Assembly: GCA_016790695.1 (NCBI GenBank)
Contig: JAEUOS010000167.1
Span: 1 to 60,094, forward strand
Direction of reading: 5' to 3'
Source of the DNA: Burkholderiales bacterium
Lineage (GTDB): Bacteria > Pseudomonadota > Gammaproteobacteria > Burkholderiales > JAEUOS01
DNA: 60,094 bases
Shown here: positions 7,986 to 17,511 of the stretch, piece after piece
How the letters are laid out: each line of letters begins with the position of its first letter
Position numbering within the stretch: the stretch's first letter is position 1
Position numbers and translations under genes: made by a program
Notes under the pieces: model-generated
Databases searched by the model: none
The model's input: only the letters and a program-made list of their open reading frames with translations
Told to the model about the DNA's origin: nothing

Positions 7986-8447
7986 ATGGTCAAACATGCC
8001 CGTTGCTTCATAATCGGCCTCACGATGGCCTTGTCGATGATCAGCAGCGCGCGTGCCCAGGGGCAACCTCCCCTGCCAACGGTTCAGCTGCAGGCCGGCC
8101 TCTACCTGATCAAGGCCGAGGTGGCCGCCACCTACGCCACGCGCATGCACGGCTTGATGATGCGCGAGAAGATGGGCCCGAACGAAGGGATGCTGTTTGT
8201 CTTCCCCGAGCGCGAGCGTCAGTGCATGTGGATGAAGAACACCCTCCTGCCGCTGTCGGTGGCGTTCATCGACGACAACGGGGCGATCCTGAACGTCGAG
8301 GACATGAAGCCGCTGACCGAGGACAGCCATTGCAGCGCCAGGCCGGCGCGCTACGCCCTGGAGATGAACCTCGGCTGGTTCAAGTCGAAGAACATCCTCC
8401 CGGGGACGCGCATCGTCGGACTGGAGAAAGCCGGTCCGCCGCGCTAG
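7986..8447 (+). CDS. DUF192 family exported protein
   Basis: A 153-residue protein with an N-terminal signal peptide (ARCFIIGLTMALSMISSARAQG, cleavage near residue 25) and a DUF192 domain. Conserved DUF192 elements are visible: ATRMHGLMMREKM, GMLFVFPERERQCMWMKNTLLPLSVAFID, and NVEDMKPLTEDSHCS. ATG 7986 has a GGGGAG ribosome-binding site; earlier TTG/ATG codons at 7956 and 7959 lack one and would bury the signal peptide. The biochemical function of DUF192 is not established. It is convergent with yqeY and separated from it by 50 bases. Confidence 0.87.
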   Translation: MVKHARCFIIGLTMALSMISSARAQGQPPLPTVQLQAGLYLIKAEVAATYATRMHGLMMREKMGPNEGMLFVFPERERQCMWMKNTLLPLSVAFIDDNGAILNVEDMKPLTEDSHCSARPARYALEMNLGWFKSKNILPGTRIVGLEKAGPPR

Positions 8448-8497
8448 ATCGCCAAACAGCGCATCCGCACCTCGGCCGCGCCGATGGCGCAAGTGCG

Positions 8498-8941
8498 TCA
8501 GCCGGCCAGACGCGCCTTGACCAGTTGCGCTACCCGCGTCATGTCGGCCCGGCCGGCAAGCTGATTCCTGACCGCGGCCATGACCTTTCCCATTGCCGCC
8601 GGACCACCGCCGGCCGCTGCGACCGCGGCATCGACCACCGCCACGATCTCGCCTTCATCGGCCTGTTGCGGCAGGTAGACAGCCAGCGTCTCGGCCTCGA
8701 ATTCCTCCGCGGCCGCGAGATCGTCACGCTTCGCCGCCCGATACTGCTCGATCGCGTCGCGCCGCTTCTTGATTTCCTTCTCGACCACGGCGACCACGTC
8801 CGCATCGGCAAGCACGACGCGGCGATCGATCTCCACCTGCTTGATGCCGGCGAGCAGCAGGCGAATCGCCGACAGGCGGCGCGCATCCTTGGCGCGCATG
8901 GCCGCCTTCATGTCTTCGGTGATGCGTTCCTTGAGGGACAT
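8498..8941 (-). CDS. yqeY: GatB/YqeY domain protein
   Basis: A 147-residue YqeY-family protein resembling the tail domain of the GatB subunit of tRNA-dependent amidotransferase. The start MSLKERITEDMKAAMRAKD, the central EIKKRRDAIEQYRAAKRDDLA and the end AAMGKVMAAVRNQLAGRADM match the family along its full length. In many betaproteobacteria it follows rpsU and precedes dnaG and rpoD. Here rpsU precedes it, but a terminator lies between the two, and no dnaG or rpoD follows. The cellular role of the free-standing domain is not well defined. Confidence 0.92.
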   Translation of the reverse strand: MSLKERITEDMKAAMRAKDARRLSAIRLLLAGIKQVEIDRRVVLADADVVAVVEKEIKKRRDAIEQYRAAKRDDLAAAEEFEAETLAVYLPQQADEGEIVAVVDAAVAAAGGGPAAMGKVMAAVRNQLAGRADMTRVAQLVKARLAG

Positions 8942-8999
8942 CGCGTGCTCCGCAGCGCCTTCACGCCGCCCCTGTCGTCAGGTTGCGGCCCAAAAAACG

Positions 9000-9029
9000 A
9001 AAAAAGCCGCGGACAACCCGCCCGCGGCT
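9000..9029 (-). terminator. Intrinsic terminator of rpsU
   Basis: On the minus strand AGCCGCGG (9029-9022) pairs with CCGCGGCT (9012-9005), followed by TTTTTTCGTTTTTTG. It starts 23 bases after the rpsU stop, so most transcription should end before yqeY. Confidence 0.88.
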
Positions 9030-9051
9030 CGTCGACCGATCCGGCCCGTGC

Positions 9052-9264
9052 TCAGTACAACTTCGGCGGCAACTGCTGGCTTTTCAGGCGCTTGTAGGTG
9101 CGCTTGACTGCCGCCGCGTGCTTGCGCTTGCGCTCGGAAGTCGGCTTCTCGTAGAACTCGCGCGCGCGAAGCTCGGTCAGGAGGCCGGTTTTCTCGATGG
9201 TGCGCTTGAAACGGCGCATGGCCGCTTCGAAAGGCTCATTTTCCTTGACGCGAACGCTCGGCAT
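9052..9264 (-). CDS. rpsU: 30S ribosomal protein S21
   Basis: A 70-residue basic protein of the small ribosomal subunit, needed for efficient initiation on messages with a Shine-Dalgarno sequence. [21 protein letters not shown] and [17 protein letters not shown] are nearly invariant S21 segments, and length is standard. It is followed by a strong terminator and then yqeY. The usual tsaD neighbour is not adjacent: a three-gene metal-efflux operon lies between them. Confidence 0.98.
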   Translation of the reverse strand: MPSVRVKENEPFEAAMRRFKRTIEKTGLLTELRAREFYEKPTSERKRKHAAAVKRTYKRLKSQQLPPKLY

Positions 9265-9340
9265 TGCAAACTCCGAATACGGAAAGCTTTAAATTATACG
9301 ATGAAACCAGGTCTGCCGCAAGGCGTGCGCCCGCCGGTCG

Positions 9341-12300
9341 CTAGCGGCGGCCGCGGGCGATGCGCCGGGCCATTACGGCGCCGCGGCGGGTGAAGTTCTT
9401 CCAGTTCCGGTTGAGCGTCACATATAGCACCGGCAGCACGATCAAGGTCAGGACCGTCGCCGAGATGAGCCCGCCGATCACCACTACGGCGAGCGGCTTC
9501 TGCGTCTCCGAGCCGATATCGGTCGACAAGGCCATCGGCAACAGCCCGAGCATCGCCAGTAGGCCCGTCATGAGCACCGTCCGCAGGCGCTGCATGGAAC
9601 CCTCGAGGACCGCCTGCGCCGGCGGCATGCCGGCATTGCGCAGCTGGTTGAACACCGTCACCATCACCACGCCGTTGAGGACCGCCTGACCGAACAGGGC
9701 GATGAAACCGATCGCGGCCGACACGCTCAGATGGATGCCGGTCAACAGCAGGGCGAAGATGCCGCCGATCAGCGCGAACGGGACGTTGAGAATGATCAGC
9801 ATCGCGCTCTTGAGCGAATTGAACGCGTTGAACAACAACAGGAAGATCAGGAGCACCGAGATCGGCACCACCAGGGCCAGGCGCGACATCGCCCGCTCCT
9901 GGTTCTCGAACTCACCCGACCAGGTGATGCGGTAGCCTTCGGGAAGGCTGACCTTGGCCTTGACCCGTGACTGCATGTCCGCCACCACGCTCCCCATGTC
10001 GCGGTCGCGGATGAAGATGCCGATCGCCATCACCCGGCCGCCGTTCTCCCGGGCGATGTTCATGCTGCCGCCCGACGCCTTGAACGCGGCAAGTTCGGAC
10101 AGCGGCACGTACGCCCCTCCTGCAGTGGCGACCAGCAGCGACTTCATGCGCTCCAGGCCGCGCTCCTCCGGTGACACGCGCACCGCCACCGCGAACCGGC
10201 GCTCGCCCTCCCAGATGTACGTCGCCGCCCGGCCGCCCAGGCCAACCTCGATCAGGTCCTGCACGTCGGCGACGTTCAAGCCATAGCGCGCGGCGCGCGC
10301 CCGGTCGATTTCCACCAGGTAGTTCGGCAGTTCCCCGACCCGGTCAACCAGAGCCCGCGTGACTCCCTCCACCTCGCCGACCTGCGCCAGCACCGCCTCG
10401 GCCACGCGGCGCAGGGTCGGAATGTCGTCTCCGAACACCTTGATCACGATCTGGCCGTCGATCTGCGAGATGCTCTCCAGGATGTTGTCGCGGATCGGCT
10501 GGGAAAACGACGGCTTGATCGACGGCAGCGCCAGAAGCGCCTGCTCCATCTCGTCCATCACCTGCCGCTTCGACAGCCCGCGCCGCCATTCCGATTCCGG
10601 CTTCAGGTCGACCAGGAACTCTGCCATGTTGATGAGCTTCGGATCGGTCCCGTCCTCGGGCCGCCCGGCCTTCGAGATCACCGAATTGACTTCGGGCGTC
10701 CGCATCAGGACGCGCCGGATCTGCCCGGTCTGCATCTGCGCCTCGCGCACCGATACCGATGAAGGAAGCTTGACGTTGAGCCAGAGCGATCCCTCGTTCA
10801 GTTCCGGCAGGAACTCGGTGCCCAGGCGCGGCAGCGCCGCAATGCTGGCAGCGAGGCCCGCCAGGGCGATCACGATCACCTTGACGCGATTGGCCAGGCT
10901 CCAGCGCAGCACCGGTTCGTAGGCCCGCTTCGACCAGGCCACCAGGGCGTTGTCGTGGTGCGGCAGATTCTTCGACAGCCACTTGTAGCAAAGCAGCGGC
11001 ACGAGGGTGAGGGACAGGATCAGCGACCCGACCAGGGCGGCCGTCACCGAATAGGCCATCGGCGCGAAGATCCGCCCCTCGTGCCGCTGCAGCGTGAAGA
11101 TCGGAATGTGGGCCGCGATGATGATGATCATCGAGAACAGCGTCGGCCGCCCGACTTCGACCGCGGCCTCGACAATGGTGTGCAGGCGGAGCCGGTCTTC
11201 GCGCCGGTCGACGGCGTCGTCGTGGAACTCGTTCTGCATCGACAGGCGCCGGAACACGTTCTCGACCACGATCACCGCCCCATCGACGATGATGCCGAAA
11301 TCCATCGCGCCCAGCGACAGCAGGTTGGCCGGGATACCGATCGCCGTCAGGCCGACGAAGGTGGACATCAGCGAAAGCGGAATCACCAGAGCGACGATGG
11401 CGGCGGCGCGAAAATTCGCCAGGAACAGGTAGAGCACGATCGAAACCAGCGCGGCGCCTTCGACGAGGTTGCGAAAAACCGTGCTCAGGGTCTTGCCGAT
11501 CAGCCAGGTCCGGTCATAGAACGGCACGATCGCGACGCCCCTGGGCAGTCCGGCGCGGTTGAGTTCGTCGACCTTCTCCTTGACGCCGGCGAGGACCTTG
11601 GACGGATTCTCGCCCTTGCGCATCAGGACCACGCCGACGACGACGTCGTCGTCGGCATCCTGCCCGACCACACCCTGCGGCGGCACGTTGCCGACCACCA
11701 CGCGCGCGACATCCCGCACCAGGACCGGGGTGCCGCCGCGTTCCGCGACGACGATGCTCTCGATGTCCGCGGCTTCGCGCAGCAGCCCGATGCCGCGGAT
11801 GGTGAACTGCTGGCCGCCCTGCTCCACGTACCCGCCCCCGGCGTTGCTGTTGCCCCGCTCGAGCGCTCCGAAAAGCTGCTGCAGGGTGAGCTTGTAGCCG
11901 CGCAGGCGCGCCATGTCGGGCTGGACTTCGTACTGCTTGATGAGCCCCCCCATCGGAACGATGTCGGCGACGCCGGGCACGCGCTTCAGGGTCCGCTCGA
12001 CCACCCAGTCCTGCAGCGTGCGCAGACTGCGCGCATCGAGACTGTCCGACTTCAAGCGATAGCGATAGATTTCCCCGATCGCCGTCGACAGCGGCGCGAT
12101 GTCCGGCGCGACGCCCGGGGGCAACGCCACGCTGCGCAGGCGCTCGCTGACCTGCTGACGCGCGAGGTTGACGTTGGCGTCGTCGTCGAAGGTGAGGATC
12201 AGGAACGACAGGCCGAACTGCGTGTGCGAGAACATGCGCACGGCGTTGGGCAGGCCGGAAAGCGCGACCTCCAGGGGGATGGTCACCTGCCGCTCCACCT

Positions 12301-12478
12301 CCTCGGCCGCCCGCCCCGGATACAGGGTGATGACCGTCACCTGCGTGTCGGTCACGTCGGGAAACGCTTCGACCGGCAGGTTCTTGAACGCGACGAGGCC
12401 GCCGCCGATGAACAGTGCGGTCGCCAGAAGCACCACCAGCGGCTGATGCAGCGAGAACGAGACGATCCGGCGGATCAT
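9341..12478 (-). CDS. Heavy-metal efflux RND pump (CusA/CzcA family)
   Basis: A 1045-residue inner-membrane proton-driven pump of the HME-RND class. TM1 is at about 10-32, two large periplasmic loops follow, and the protein shows the usual 12-helix plan. The TM4 motif DFGIIVDGAVIVVENV near residue 392 is specific for heavy-metal pumps. FSQPIRDNILESISQIDGQIV in the second loop is also typical. The start codon overlaps the end of the adaptor gene (ATGA), so the two are co-translated. The metal (Cu/Ag against Co/Zn/Cd) cannot be fixed by eye: I did not align the three Met residues that mark Cu/Ag-specific CusA. It is the last gene of the operon. Confidence 0.93.
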   Translation of the reverse strand: MIRRIVSFSLHQPLVVLLATALFIGGGLVAFKNLPVEAFPDVTDTQVTVITLYPGRAAEEVERQVTIPLEVALSGLPNAVRMFSHTQFGLSFLILTFDDDANVNLARQQVSERLRSVALPPGVAPDIAPLSTAIGEIYRYRLKSDSLDARSLRTLQDWVVERTLKRVPGVADIVPMGGLIKQYEVQPDMARLRGYKLTLQQLFGALERGNSNAGGGYVEQGGQQFTIRGIGLLREAADIESIVVAERGGTPVLVRDVARVVVGNVPPQGVVGQDADDDVVVGVVLMRKGENPSKVLAGVKEKVDELNRAGLPRGVAIVPFYDRTWLIGKTLSTVFRNLVEGAALVSIVLYLFLANFRAAAIVALVIPLSLMSTFVGLTAIGIPANLLSLGAMDFGIIVDGAVIVVENVFRRLSMQNEFHDDAVDRREDRLRLHTIVEAAVEVGRPTLFSMIIIIAAHIPIFTLQRHEGRIFAPMAYSVTAALVGSLILSLTLVPLLCYKWLSKNLPHHDNALVAWSKRAYEPVLRWSLANRVKVIVIALAGLAASIAALPRLGTEFLPELNEGSLWLNVKLPSSVSVREAQMQTGQIRRVLMRTPEVNSVISKAGRPEDGTDPKLINMAEFLVDLKPESEWRRGLSKRQVMDEMEQALLALPSIKPSFSQPIRDNILESISQIDGQIVIKVFGDDIPTLRRVAEAVLAQVGEVEGVTRALVDRVGELPNYLVEIDRARAARYGLNVADVQDLIEVGLGGRAATYIWEGERRFAVAVRVSPEERGLERMKSLLVATAGGAYVPLSELAAFKASGGSMNIARENGGRVMAIGIFIRDRDMGSVVADMQSRVKAKVSLPEGYRITWSGEFENQERAMSRLALVVPISVLLIFLLLFNAFNSLKSAMLIILNVPFALIGGIFALLLTGIHLSVSAAIGFIALFGQAVLNGVVMVTVFNQLRNAGMPPAQAVLEGSMQRLRTVLMTGLLAMLGLLPMALSTDIGSETQKPLAVVVIGGLISATVLTLIVLPVLYVTLNRNWKNFTRRGAVMARRIARGRR

Positions 12479-13656
12479 TCCGACTCGGTCTTGGCGCTGC
12501 CGGTGCGCAGCAACTGCTGCAACAGGATGGCGCCGTCGGCAACGACCTGCTGGCCGACGTCGAGGCCCCGCAACACCGCGATCTTCCCGGCCCGCTCGGC
12601 GCCGGGAACCACCTGCACCCGTTCGAACGCACCGCCACCGCGATCGACAAACGCGAAATAGCTTCCCTCGGTGAACAGGACCGCGCGTGCCGGCACCTCG
12701 ACGCCGCCCGGCTGACTCGCCTCGAACACCGCGGTCGCGAGCATTTCCCCCTTGAGGCGCCGGTCGACGTTGTCGACCGCGCCGCGCGCGCGGACCACAC
12801 GGGTCTGCGGATCGACGAAGTCGCCGATCGCTTCCACACGAGCCGGGAAGGAGATGTCCGGATAGGTCGCCACGCGCAGGCGGAATGCGGCGCCCTTGGC
12901 AAGCACCGACAGATCCTGCTCGTGCACGTCGACCTGCACCCAGAGCCGCGCCGGGTCGGTGACGACGAACAGCGCCGGCATGCCGCCCTGATCAGGACGC
13001 AGCTCCTGGCCGGGGTTGATGTTGCGTTCGACGATGACACCGGCCAGCGGCGACTTGAGCGCCAGCGTCTGGTCCACCGCGCTTCCGGCGCCATAGAGGC
13101 GCGCCCGCGAATCCGCCCGCTGCATTTCCGCCTGCGCGCGCGCCAGTTCCGCCTCCGCCTGCACGAGATCCTTGCGCGGCGCGACGCCGTTGTCGTGCAA
13201 TTCGCGCACGCGCGCCAGATTCTTCTCCGCAAGGGCGAGATCGGCGCGCGCGCGGCCGGCGTCGGCCTGCGCCTGGCCCAGGTCCGGCGAGGCGAGCGTG
13301 GCCAGCACCTGACCGGCCCGCACCGACTCGCCGACCTGACCGGCGATGCGCACCACCCGCCCGGCGAACGGCGGAAAGACGCGAACCGTGCGGTTCTCAT
13401 CCCAGACCAGGCGCGCCGTCATTTCCACCGTGCGCGCCTCGCGCGCCACCACGGCCTTGGACTTCAGCGATGCCAGTTGCGCGGCGCCGGCCGGAAAGGT
13501 CACCGTGCTGCCGGTCACCGTCGGCTTGGCGACCGGGGCCGGCCCCGACGCCGCGGGCGGCGGCGCCTTCTCGCCGCATCCGCCGGATGCGAGGGCCCAG
13601 CACAGGCAGACGCCGATCCAACCCGCAGCACCAGTTCGCCGACTCGCCCGTCTCAT
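12475..13656 (-). CDS. RND efflux periplasmic adaptor (membrane fusion protein)
   Basis: A 393-residue adaptor joining the pump to the outer-membrane factor. Signal peptide with a Cys at residue 27 (WALASGGC), so probably a lipoprotein. The lipoyl-like segment [23 protein letters not shown], a coiled-coil hairpin rich in Ala/Glu/Arg (about 115-190), the second lipoyl half [19 protein letters not shown], and the beta-barrel with [13 protein letters not shown] follow in the CusB/CzcB order. The start was chosen at ATG 13656, with GGCAGGCAGC just before it. There is no N-terminal Met-rich CusB metal site visible. It lies between the outer membrane factor and the pump genes. Confidence 0.9.
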   Translation of the reverse strand: MRRASRRTGAAGWIGVCLCWALASGGCGEKAPPPAASGPAPVAKPTVTGSTVTFPAGAAQLASLKSKAVVAREARTVEMTARLVWDENRTVRVFPPFAGRVVRIAGQVGESVRAGQVLATLASPDLGQAQADAGRARADLALAEKNLARVRELHDNGVAPRKDLVQAEAELARAQAEMQRADSRARLYGAGSAVDQTLALKSPLAGVIVERNINPGQELRPDQGGMPALFVVTDPARLWVQVDVHEQDLSVLAKGAAFRLRVATYPDISFPARVEAIGDFVDPQTRVVRARGAVDNVDRRLKGEMLATAVFEASQPGGVEVPARAVLFTEGSYFAFVDRGGGAFERVQVVPGAERAGKIAVLRGLDVGQQVVADGAILLQQLLRTGSAKTESE

Positions 13657-13678
13657 GATCGCTGCCTGCCGGAACTCG

Positions 13679-14992
13679 CTATCTGGGCGCGTCGCGCGGA
13701 TTCCGCGGCGACCCGCGGCCCAGTTCGAACGCTGCCAGCGCCCGCGCGTGATCCGCGCGCGCTGCGGCCAGCTCCGCCTGAATCGCCTGCACGACGCGGC
13801 GCGCGTCGAGCAGATCCATGACCCCGATGGCGCCGTTGCGAAACGCGAATTCGGCGGCGCCCGCGGCACGCAACGCCTCGGGCAGCAGCGCGGTCTCGAA
13901 GCGGCTGCGCCTTTCCCGCGCCGCGGCGAGGTCGCCTGCCGCGCGCGCAAGCTCCGCGCGCGCCTGCGCCCGCACCTGCTCGAGCGCATCGCGCGCCGCG
14001 TACCAGTCGGCCTGGGCACGGGCGATCTCGCCCTCGTGCTGATGGCGCAGAAACAACGGCACCGACACCGCGACCCCGAAGCTGTTGCCGGTCCCCTGGC
14101 TGTTGGCGTCCGCGCGATTGGGCCAGTGCTCGTACTGCGCCCCGACCGACACGTCCCGCGTGCGCAGCGCCCGCGCGAGCTCACGCGCCTTGTCTGCCGC
14201 CTCGACGCGCGCGCGGGCCGCCCGCACATCGGCCCGCTCCTCGATGTCAGCGTCACGCGCCGCTGCCGGCGGCACCGCGTCGAGAGCCGGCCAGGACGCC
14301 GTCACCCGCCACGGCCCGTCGTGCGCGATGCCAATCACATAGGCCAGCGCCACCCGCCCGCGCGCCACCTCCCCCTGCATGGCGCGCGCCTCGTTCTGGG
14401 AACGCAACGCGTCCACGCGAATCCGCGCCACATCGGCCGCCGCGAGATCCCCCGCCTTGAGTCGCAGTTCCGCCGCCTCGACCGTCCGCGCAAACAGCGC
14501 AGCCGCCTGCTCGGCGCCGAGCAGTTTCTCCTGCGCGGCCAGCAGGTCGTAGAACGTCTGCCGCAATCCGAGCAGTTGCTGGCGCGTGACTTCCTCGACG
14601 TCCTCGCCCGCGGCGGCTTCGGCGCGACGCGCGGTGTCGGTGCGCAACTCGGCTTTGCCGCCACGCTCGAACAGCTGATCGACCCGGATCACGGAATCGA
14701 CCGTCTTGCTGCGCGGCGCCCCACTGCCGATGCCGCGATTCGGGTTGATGTTCTGCACCGCAAAACTCAACTGCGGGTTCGGCCGCTGGGCCGCGATCGC
14801 CACGTCGGCTTGCGCCTGCTCGAGCGCACGCCGCGCCGCCGCGATCGCGCGATTGTTGTCCGACAGGAGCGCCTCTGCGCGCGCAAGCGTCAACGGCTCG
14901 GCAACGACAGCCGGCTGCGCGACACCCGCCCCGGGCAAGCCGGCAGCAGCCGCCAGCATCAGGGCCGCGAGGGCACGACGCATTCTGGACAT
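13679..14992 (-). CDS. TolC-family outer membrane efflux protein
   Basis: A 437-residue outer-membrane channel component. A signal peptide ([21 protein letters not shown]) precedes two similar halves of long helices, the TolC duplication: [20 protein letters not shown] begins the first, and [21 protein letters not shown] the second. [20 protein letters not shown] is the typical strand near the end of the second half. Starts at 14992 (MSRMRR) and 14983 are both possible; neither has a strong ribosome-binding site. It is the first gene of the efflux operon and diverges from tsaD across 135 bases that contain a 12-base palindrome. Confidence 0.9.
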   Translation of the reverse strand: MSRMRRALAALMLAAAAGLPGAGVAQPAVVAEPLTLARAEALLSDNNRAIAAARRALEQAQADVAIAAQRPNPQLSFAVQNINPNRGIGSGAPRSKTVDSVIRVDQLFERGGKAELRTDTARRAEAAAGEDVEEVTRQQLLGLRQTFYDLLAAQEKLLGAEQAAALFARTVEAAELRLKAGDLAAADVARIRVDALRSQNEARAMQGEVARGRVALAYVIGIAHDGPWRVTASWPALDAVPPAAARDADIEERADVRAARARVEAADKARELARALRTRDVSVGAQYEHWPNRADANSQGTGNSFGVAVSVPLFLRHQHEGEIARAQADWYAARDALEQVRAQARAELARAAGDLAAARERRSRFETALLPEALRAAGAAEFAFRNGAIGVMDLLDARRVVQAIQAELAAARADHARALAAFELGRGSPRNPRDAPR

Positions 14993-14999
14993 GGGGGCG

Positions 15000-15011
15000 T
15001 GAGTATACTCA
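15000..15011. promoter_or_regulatory. 12-base palindrome in the efflux operon/tsaD divergent region
   Basis: TGAGTATACTCA is a perfect palindrome that starts 8 bases upstream of the outer-membrane factor start codon. Its core TATACT matches a -10 element on both strands, but no convincing -35 is found at the right distance. It could be an operator for a metal-responsive regulator, or chance. Confidence 0.3.
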
Positions 15012-15127
15012 GTACCCGCCCTCGCATCAGGGTCGCCGAGTGCAAATTGATGCAAACCGCCGCCCCCGCAGGCGACGCCCGGGCAGGCTGCCGCGCGCCG
15101 GCTGCGGTTCCCGCCATCGCCTCTGAC

Positions 15128-16180
15128 ATGCTCGTCCTCGGGTTCGAAACTTCCTGTGATGAAACGGGGGTCGCCCTGTTCGACTCCCGGCGCGGGCGCG
15201 TGCGCGCGCTCGACGGCTTGATCGCGCAGGCGCTGCATTCGCAGGTGCGCATGCACGAGGACTACGGCGGCGTGGTGCCGGAGCTGGCTTCGCGGGACCA
15301 CCTGCGGCGAACGCTCGTGCTTGCGCGCCGCGTGCTCGCCAGCGCCGGACGCGTGCCGGCCGATCTCGACGCCGTCGCGTATACCCAGGGCCCGGGACTG
15401 GCCGGCGCCCTGCTCGTCGGCGCCGGCACGGCCACCGGCCTGGCCTGCGCCCTCGGCGTCCCGGCGATTCCGGTGCACCACCTTGAAGGGCACCTGCTCT
15501 CCCCTCTGCTCGCCGCGCGCCCGCCGGCCTTCCCTTTCGTGGCGTTGCTGGTCTCCGGCGGCCATACCCAGCTGATGCGCGTCGACGGAATCGGCCGCTA
15601 CGACCTGCTCGGCGAGTCGGTCGACGATGCGGCGGGCGAGGCGTTCGACAAGAGCGCGAAGCTGCTGGGCCTCGGGTATCCGGGCGGGCCGGCGCTCAGC
15701 GCGCTCGCGCGCCAGGGCCGAGCCGGGCGCTTTCGGTTGCCGCGGCCGATGCTCGATTCCGGCAACCTCGACTTCAGCTTCAGCGGTCTGAAGACGGCCG
15801 TGCACCTGCTCGTCCGCGCGAATGCCAGCGACCCCGGTGCGCACGCCGACATCGCCGCCGCGGTCGAAGACGCGATCACCGAGGTGCTGACAGCGAAGGC
15901 GCTGCGGGCGCTCGAGCGGACAGGATTGTCCCGGCTGGTTGTCGCCGGCGGCGTCTCGGCCAATCAGCCGCTGCGTGCCCGCCTGGACCGGGCAGCCACG
16001 GCACAATCGTTCGAGGTCTTCTATCCCGAACTGTCACTGTGCACCGACAACGGCGCCATGATCGCGTTCGCAGCAGCCCTGCGCGCGGAAACGGTGCACG
16101 GCCGCGACTATGGTTTCGAGGTGCGACCGCGCTGGGACCTTGCCGCGCTGAGCGCGCCCGCGCCCGGCGCGCCCGACTGA
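15128..16180 (+). CDS. tsaD: tRNA N6-adenosine threonylcarbamoyltransferase TsaD
   Basis: A 350-residue protein that transfers the threonylcarbamoyl group to A37 of ANN-decoding tRNAs, together with TsaB and TsaE. Family signatures: [19 protein letters not shown] at the start, [14 protein letters not shown], the metal-binding [16 protein letters not shown], and [11 protein letters not shown]. The C-terminal [12 protein letters not shown] is also typical. The upstream in-frame extension to about 15050 is not conserved, so ATG 15128 is preferred. It diverges from the efflux operon, whereas in many proteobacteria it diverges directly from rpsU. Confidence 0.97.
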   Translation: MLVLGFETSCDETGVALFDSRRGRVRALDGLIAQALHSQVRMHEDYGGVVPELASRDHLRRTLVLARRVLASAGRVPADLDAVAYTQGPGLAGALLVGAGTATGLACALGVPAIPVHHLEGHLLSPLLAARPPAFPFVALLVSGGHTQLMRVDGIGRYDLLGESVDDAAGEAFDKSAKLLGLGYPGGPALSALARQGRAGRFRLPRPMLDSGNLDFSFSGLKTAVHLLVRANASDPGAHADIAAAVEDAITEVLTAKALRALERTGLSRLVVAGGVSANQPLRARLDRAATAQSFEVFYPELSLCTDNGAMIAFAAALRAETVHGRDYGFEVRPRWDLAALSAPAPGAPD

Positions 16181-16211
16181 CGCGGCCCATTCACGCCCTG
16201 CCGCGCGCTCC

Positions 16212-16817
16212 TCACGGCCGCGCCTTCCCTCCCAGGCGAGCCTCGGTACCCGCCAACAGCTTGCCGATGTTGGCGCGGTGCCGCCAGACCAGAAGCAGCG
16301 ACATCGCGCCGATGGCGAGCGTCATGACGCCCCGGTCCCAGAACGACGCGTGATAGAACGGCGCGAACACCGCAGAGACGAGCGCGGCGAGCGACGAGTA
16401 CCGGAAGAAGAAGGCGATGATCAGCCAGGTGGCGAGCGTGCCCAGCCCGAGCCAGGGATCGACGGCAAGCAGGATGCCGAGCGCTGTCGCCACGCCCTTG
16501 CCGCCGCGGAACCGGTGGTACAGGGGATACAGGTGCCCGAGGAAGGCGCCGATCGCCGCCAGGGCGATGGCTCCCTCGCCGACGCCGAAGCGCGACGCGA
16601 AGGTCTGGGCGAGCAGGACCGCGACGCCCCCCTTGAGCGCATCCCCGAGCAGGGTGAGCGCCGCCGCGACCTTGCTTCCGGAACGCAGCACGTTGGTCGC
16701 GCCCGGGTTCTTCGAGCCGTAGGTGCGCGGGTCGGCGAGTCCGAACGCCTTGCTGACCACCACGGCGAACGACACCGAGCCGATCAGATACGCGACCAGG
16801 CCGAAAAGGAGGCTCAT
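16212..16817 (-). CDS. plsY: Glycerol-3-phosphate acyltransferase PlsY
   Basis: A 201-residue integral membrane enzyme using acyl-phosphate to acylate glycerol-3-phosphate, the first step of phospholipid synthesis. Three conserved motifs are visible: GSVSF near the start with the preceding [15 protein letters not shown], and [12 protein letters not shown]; all face the cytoplasm in the family. Five to six hydrophobic segments fit the known topology, and length is standard. It is convergent with tsaD (31-base gap) and divergent from folB (51-base gap). Confidence 0.97.
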   Translation of the reverse strand: MSLLFGLVAYLIGSVSFAVVVSKAFGLADPRTYGSKNPGATNVLRSGSKVAAALTLLGDALKGGVAVLLAQTFASRFGVGEGAIALAAIGAFLGHLYPLYHRFRGGKGVATALGILLAVDPWLGLGTLATWLIIAFFFRYSSLAALVSAVFAPFYHASFWDRGVMTLAIGAMSLLLVWRHRANIGKLLAGTEARLGGKARP

Positions 16818-16868
16818 GCGGGCTTTCTTCTAATCTAAAATCGCCGGTTGCGACGGAATTCTAGCAAC

Positions 16869-17228
16869 ATGGATCTCATTTTCATCCGCCAGCTTGCGAT
16901 CTCGACCATCGTCGGCCACTATCCGCGCGAGCGCGAAGCCGCGCAGTCGCTCGAGTTCAACATCGACATCGGCATTCCCGGCGCCGGCGTCTTCGACTCC
17001 GACCGCCTGGCCGACACCGTCAACTACGCTGCCGTCGCCGACTACGTCAAGCGCGAGTGCGACACCCATCATTTCAAGCTGCTCGAACGGATGGCCGACC
17101 ACCTCGCGCGCGGCATCCTGCGCGAATTCCATGCGCCCTTCGTGCGGATCTCGGTGGCGAAGCTGGGCATCCTGCCGGCGGCCCGGCAGGTCGGCGTGGT
17201 CGTGGAGCGGCATTCAACGGGCGCCTGA
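16869..17228 (+). CDS. folB: Dihydroneopterin aldolase
   Basis: A 119-residue folate-pathway enzyme converting dihydroneopterin to 6-hydroxymethyl-dihydropterin. MDLIFIRQLAISTIVGHYPRER starts the fold, NYAAVADYVK and LLERMADHLARGIL hold the conserved substrate-binding Tyr and Glu, and the protein ends with the KLGIL/VGVVVER strands. ATG 16869 is the natural start. It stands alone, with plsY divergent; the plsY-folB neighbourhood is common in proteobacteria. Confidence 0.95.
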   Translation: MDLIFIRQLAISTIVGHYPREREAAQSLEFNIDIGIPGAGVFDSDRLADTVNYAAVADYVKRECDTHHFKLLERMADHLARGILREFHAPFVRISVAKLGILPAARQVGVVVERHSTGA

Positions 17229-17511
17229 ACCAGACCCGGCGCGCCATGCGCGCGACATTTTTCACAATTCGGCCCGTATAGGGAAAGCCCGGTCAGCCGG
17301 ACACGGTCCGCCGCGTTTATGATGCAGTGGGGCGGTCGCGCTGCGCTCCGGTGCCTGCGCGGAACTTTGCCGACGCCGACCTCTCAAACAGGCGCGCAAA
17401 TTGCATAGTATCCAACGGACCGAGACCAAGGCCGATATGCCAAGCTGAAATCGCCACCCTGGGACCGCAACGGCCGAACGGCGCCGGATTGTCGACAGCA
17501 TAGGAGGCAGC

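Noticed and set aside
11514..13400. 628-codon frame overlapping the RND pump and adaptor genes
   Set aside because: Ser/Arg-rich alternative frame of the adaptor and pump; the real frames have full family motifs.
17229..17511. Possible gene or RNA ahead of prkA
   Set aside because: I looked for tRNA-like folds, ORFs and promoter pairs. Only the AGGAGG site next to the ATG is convincing.
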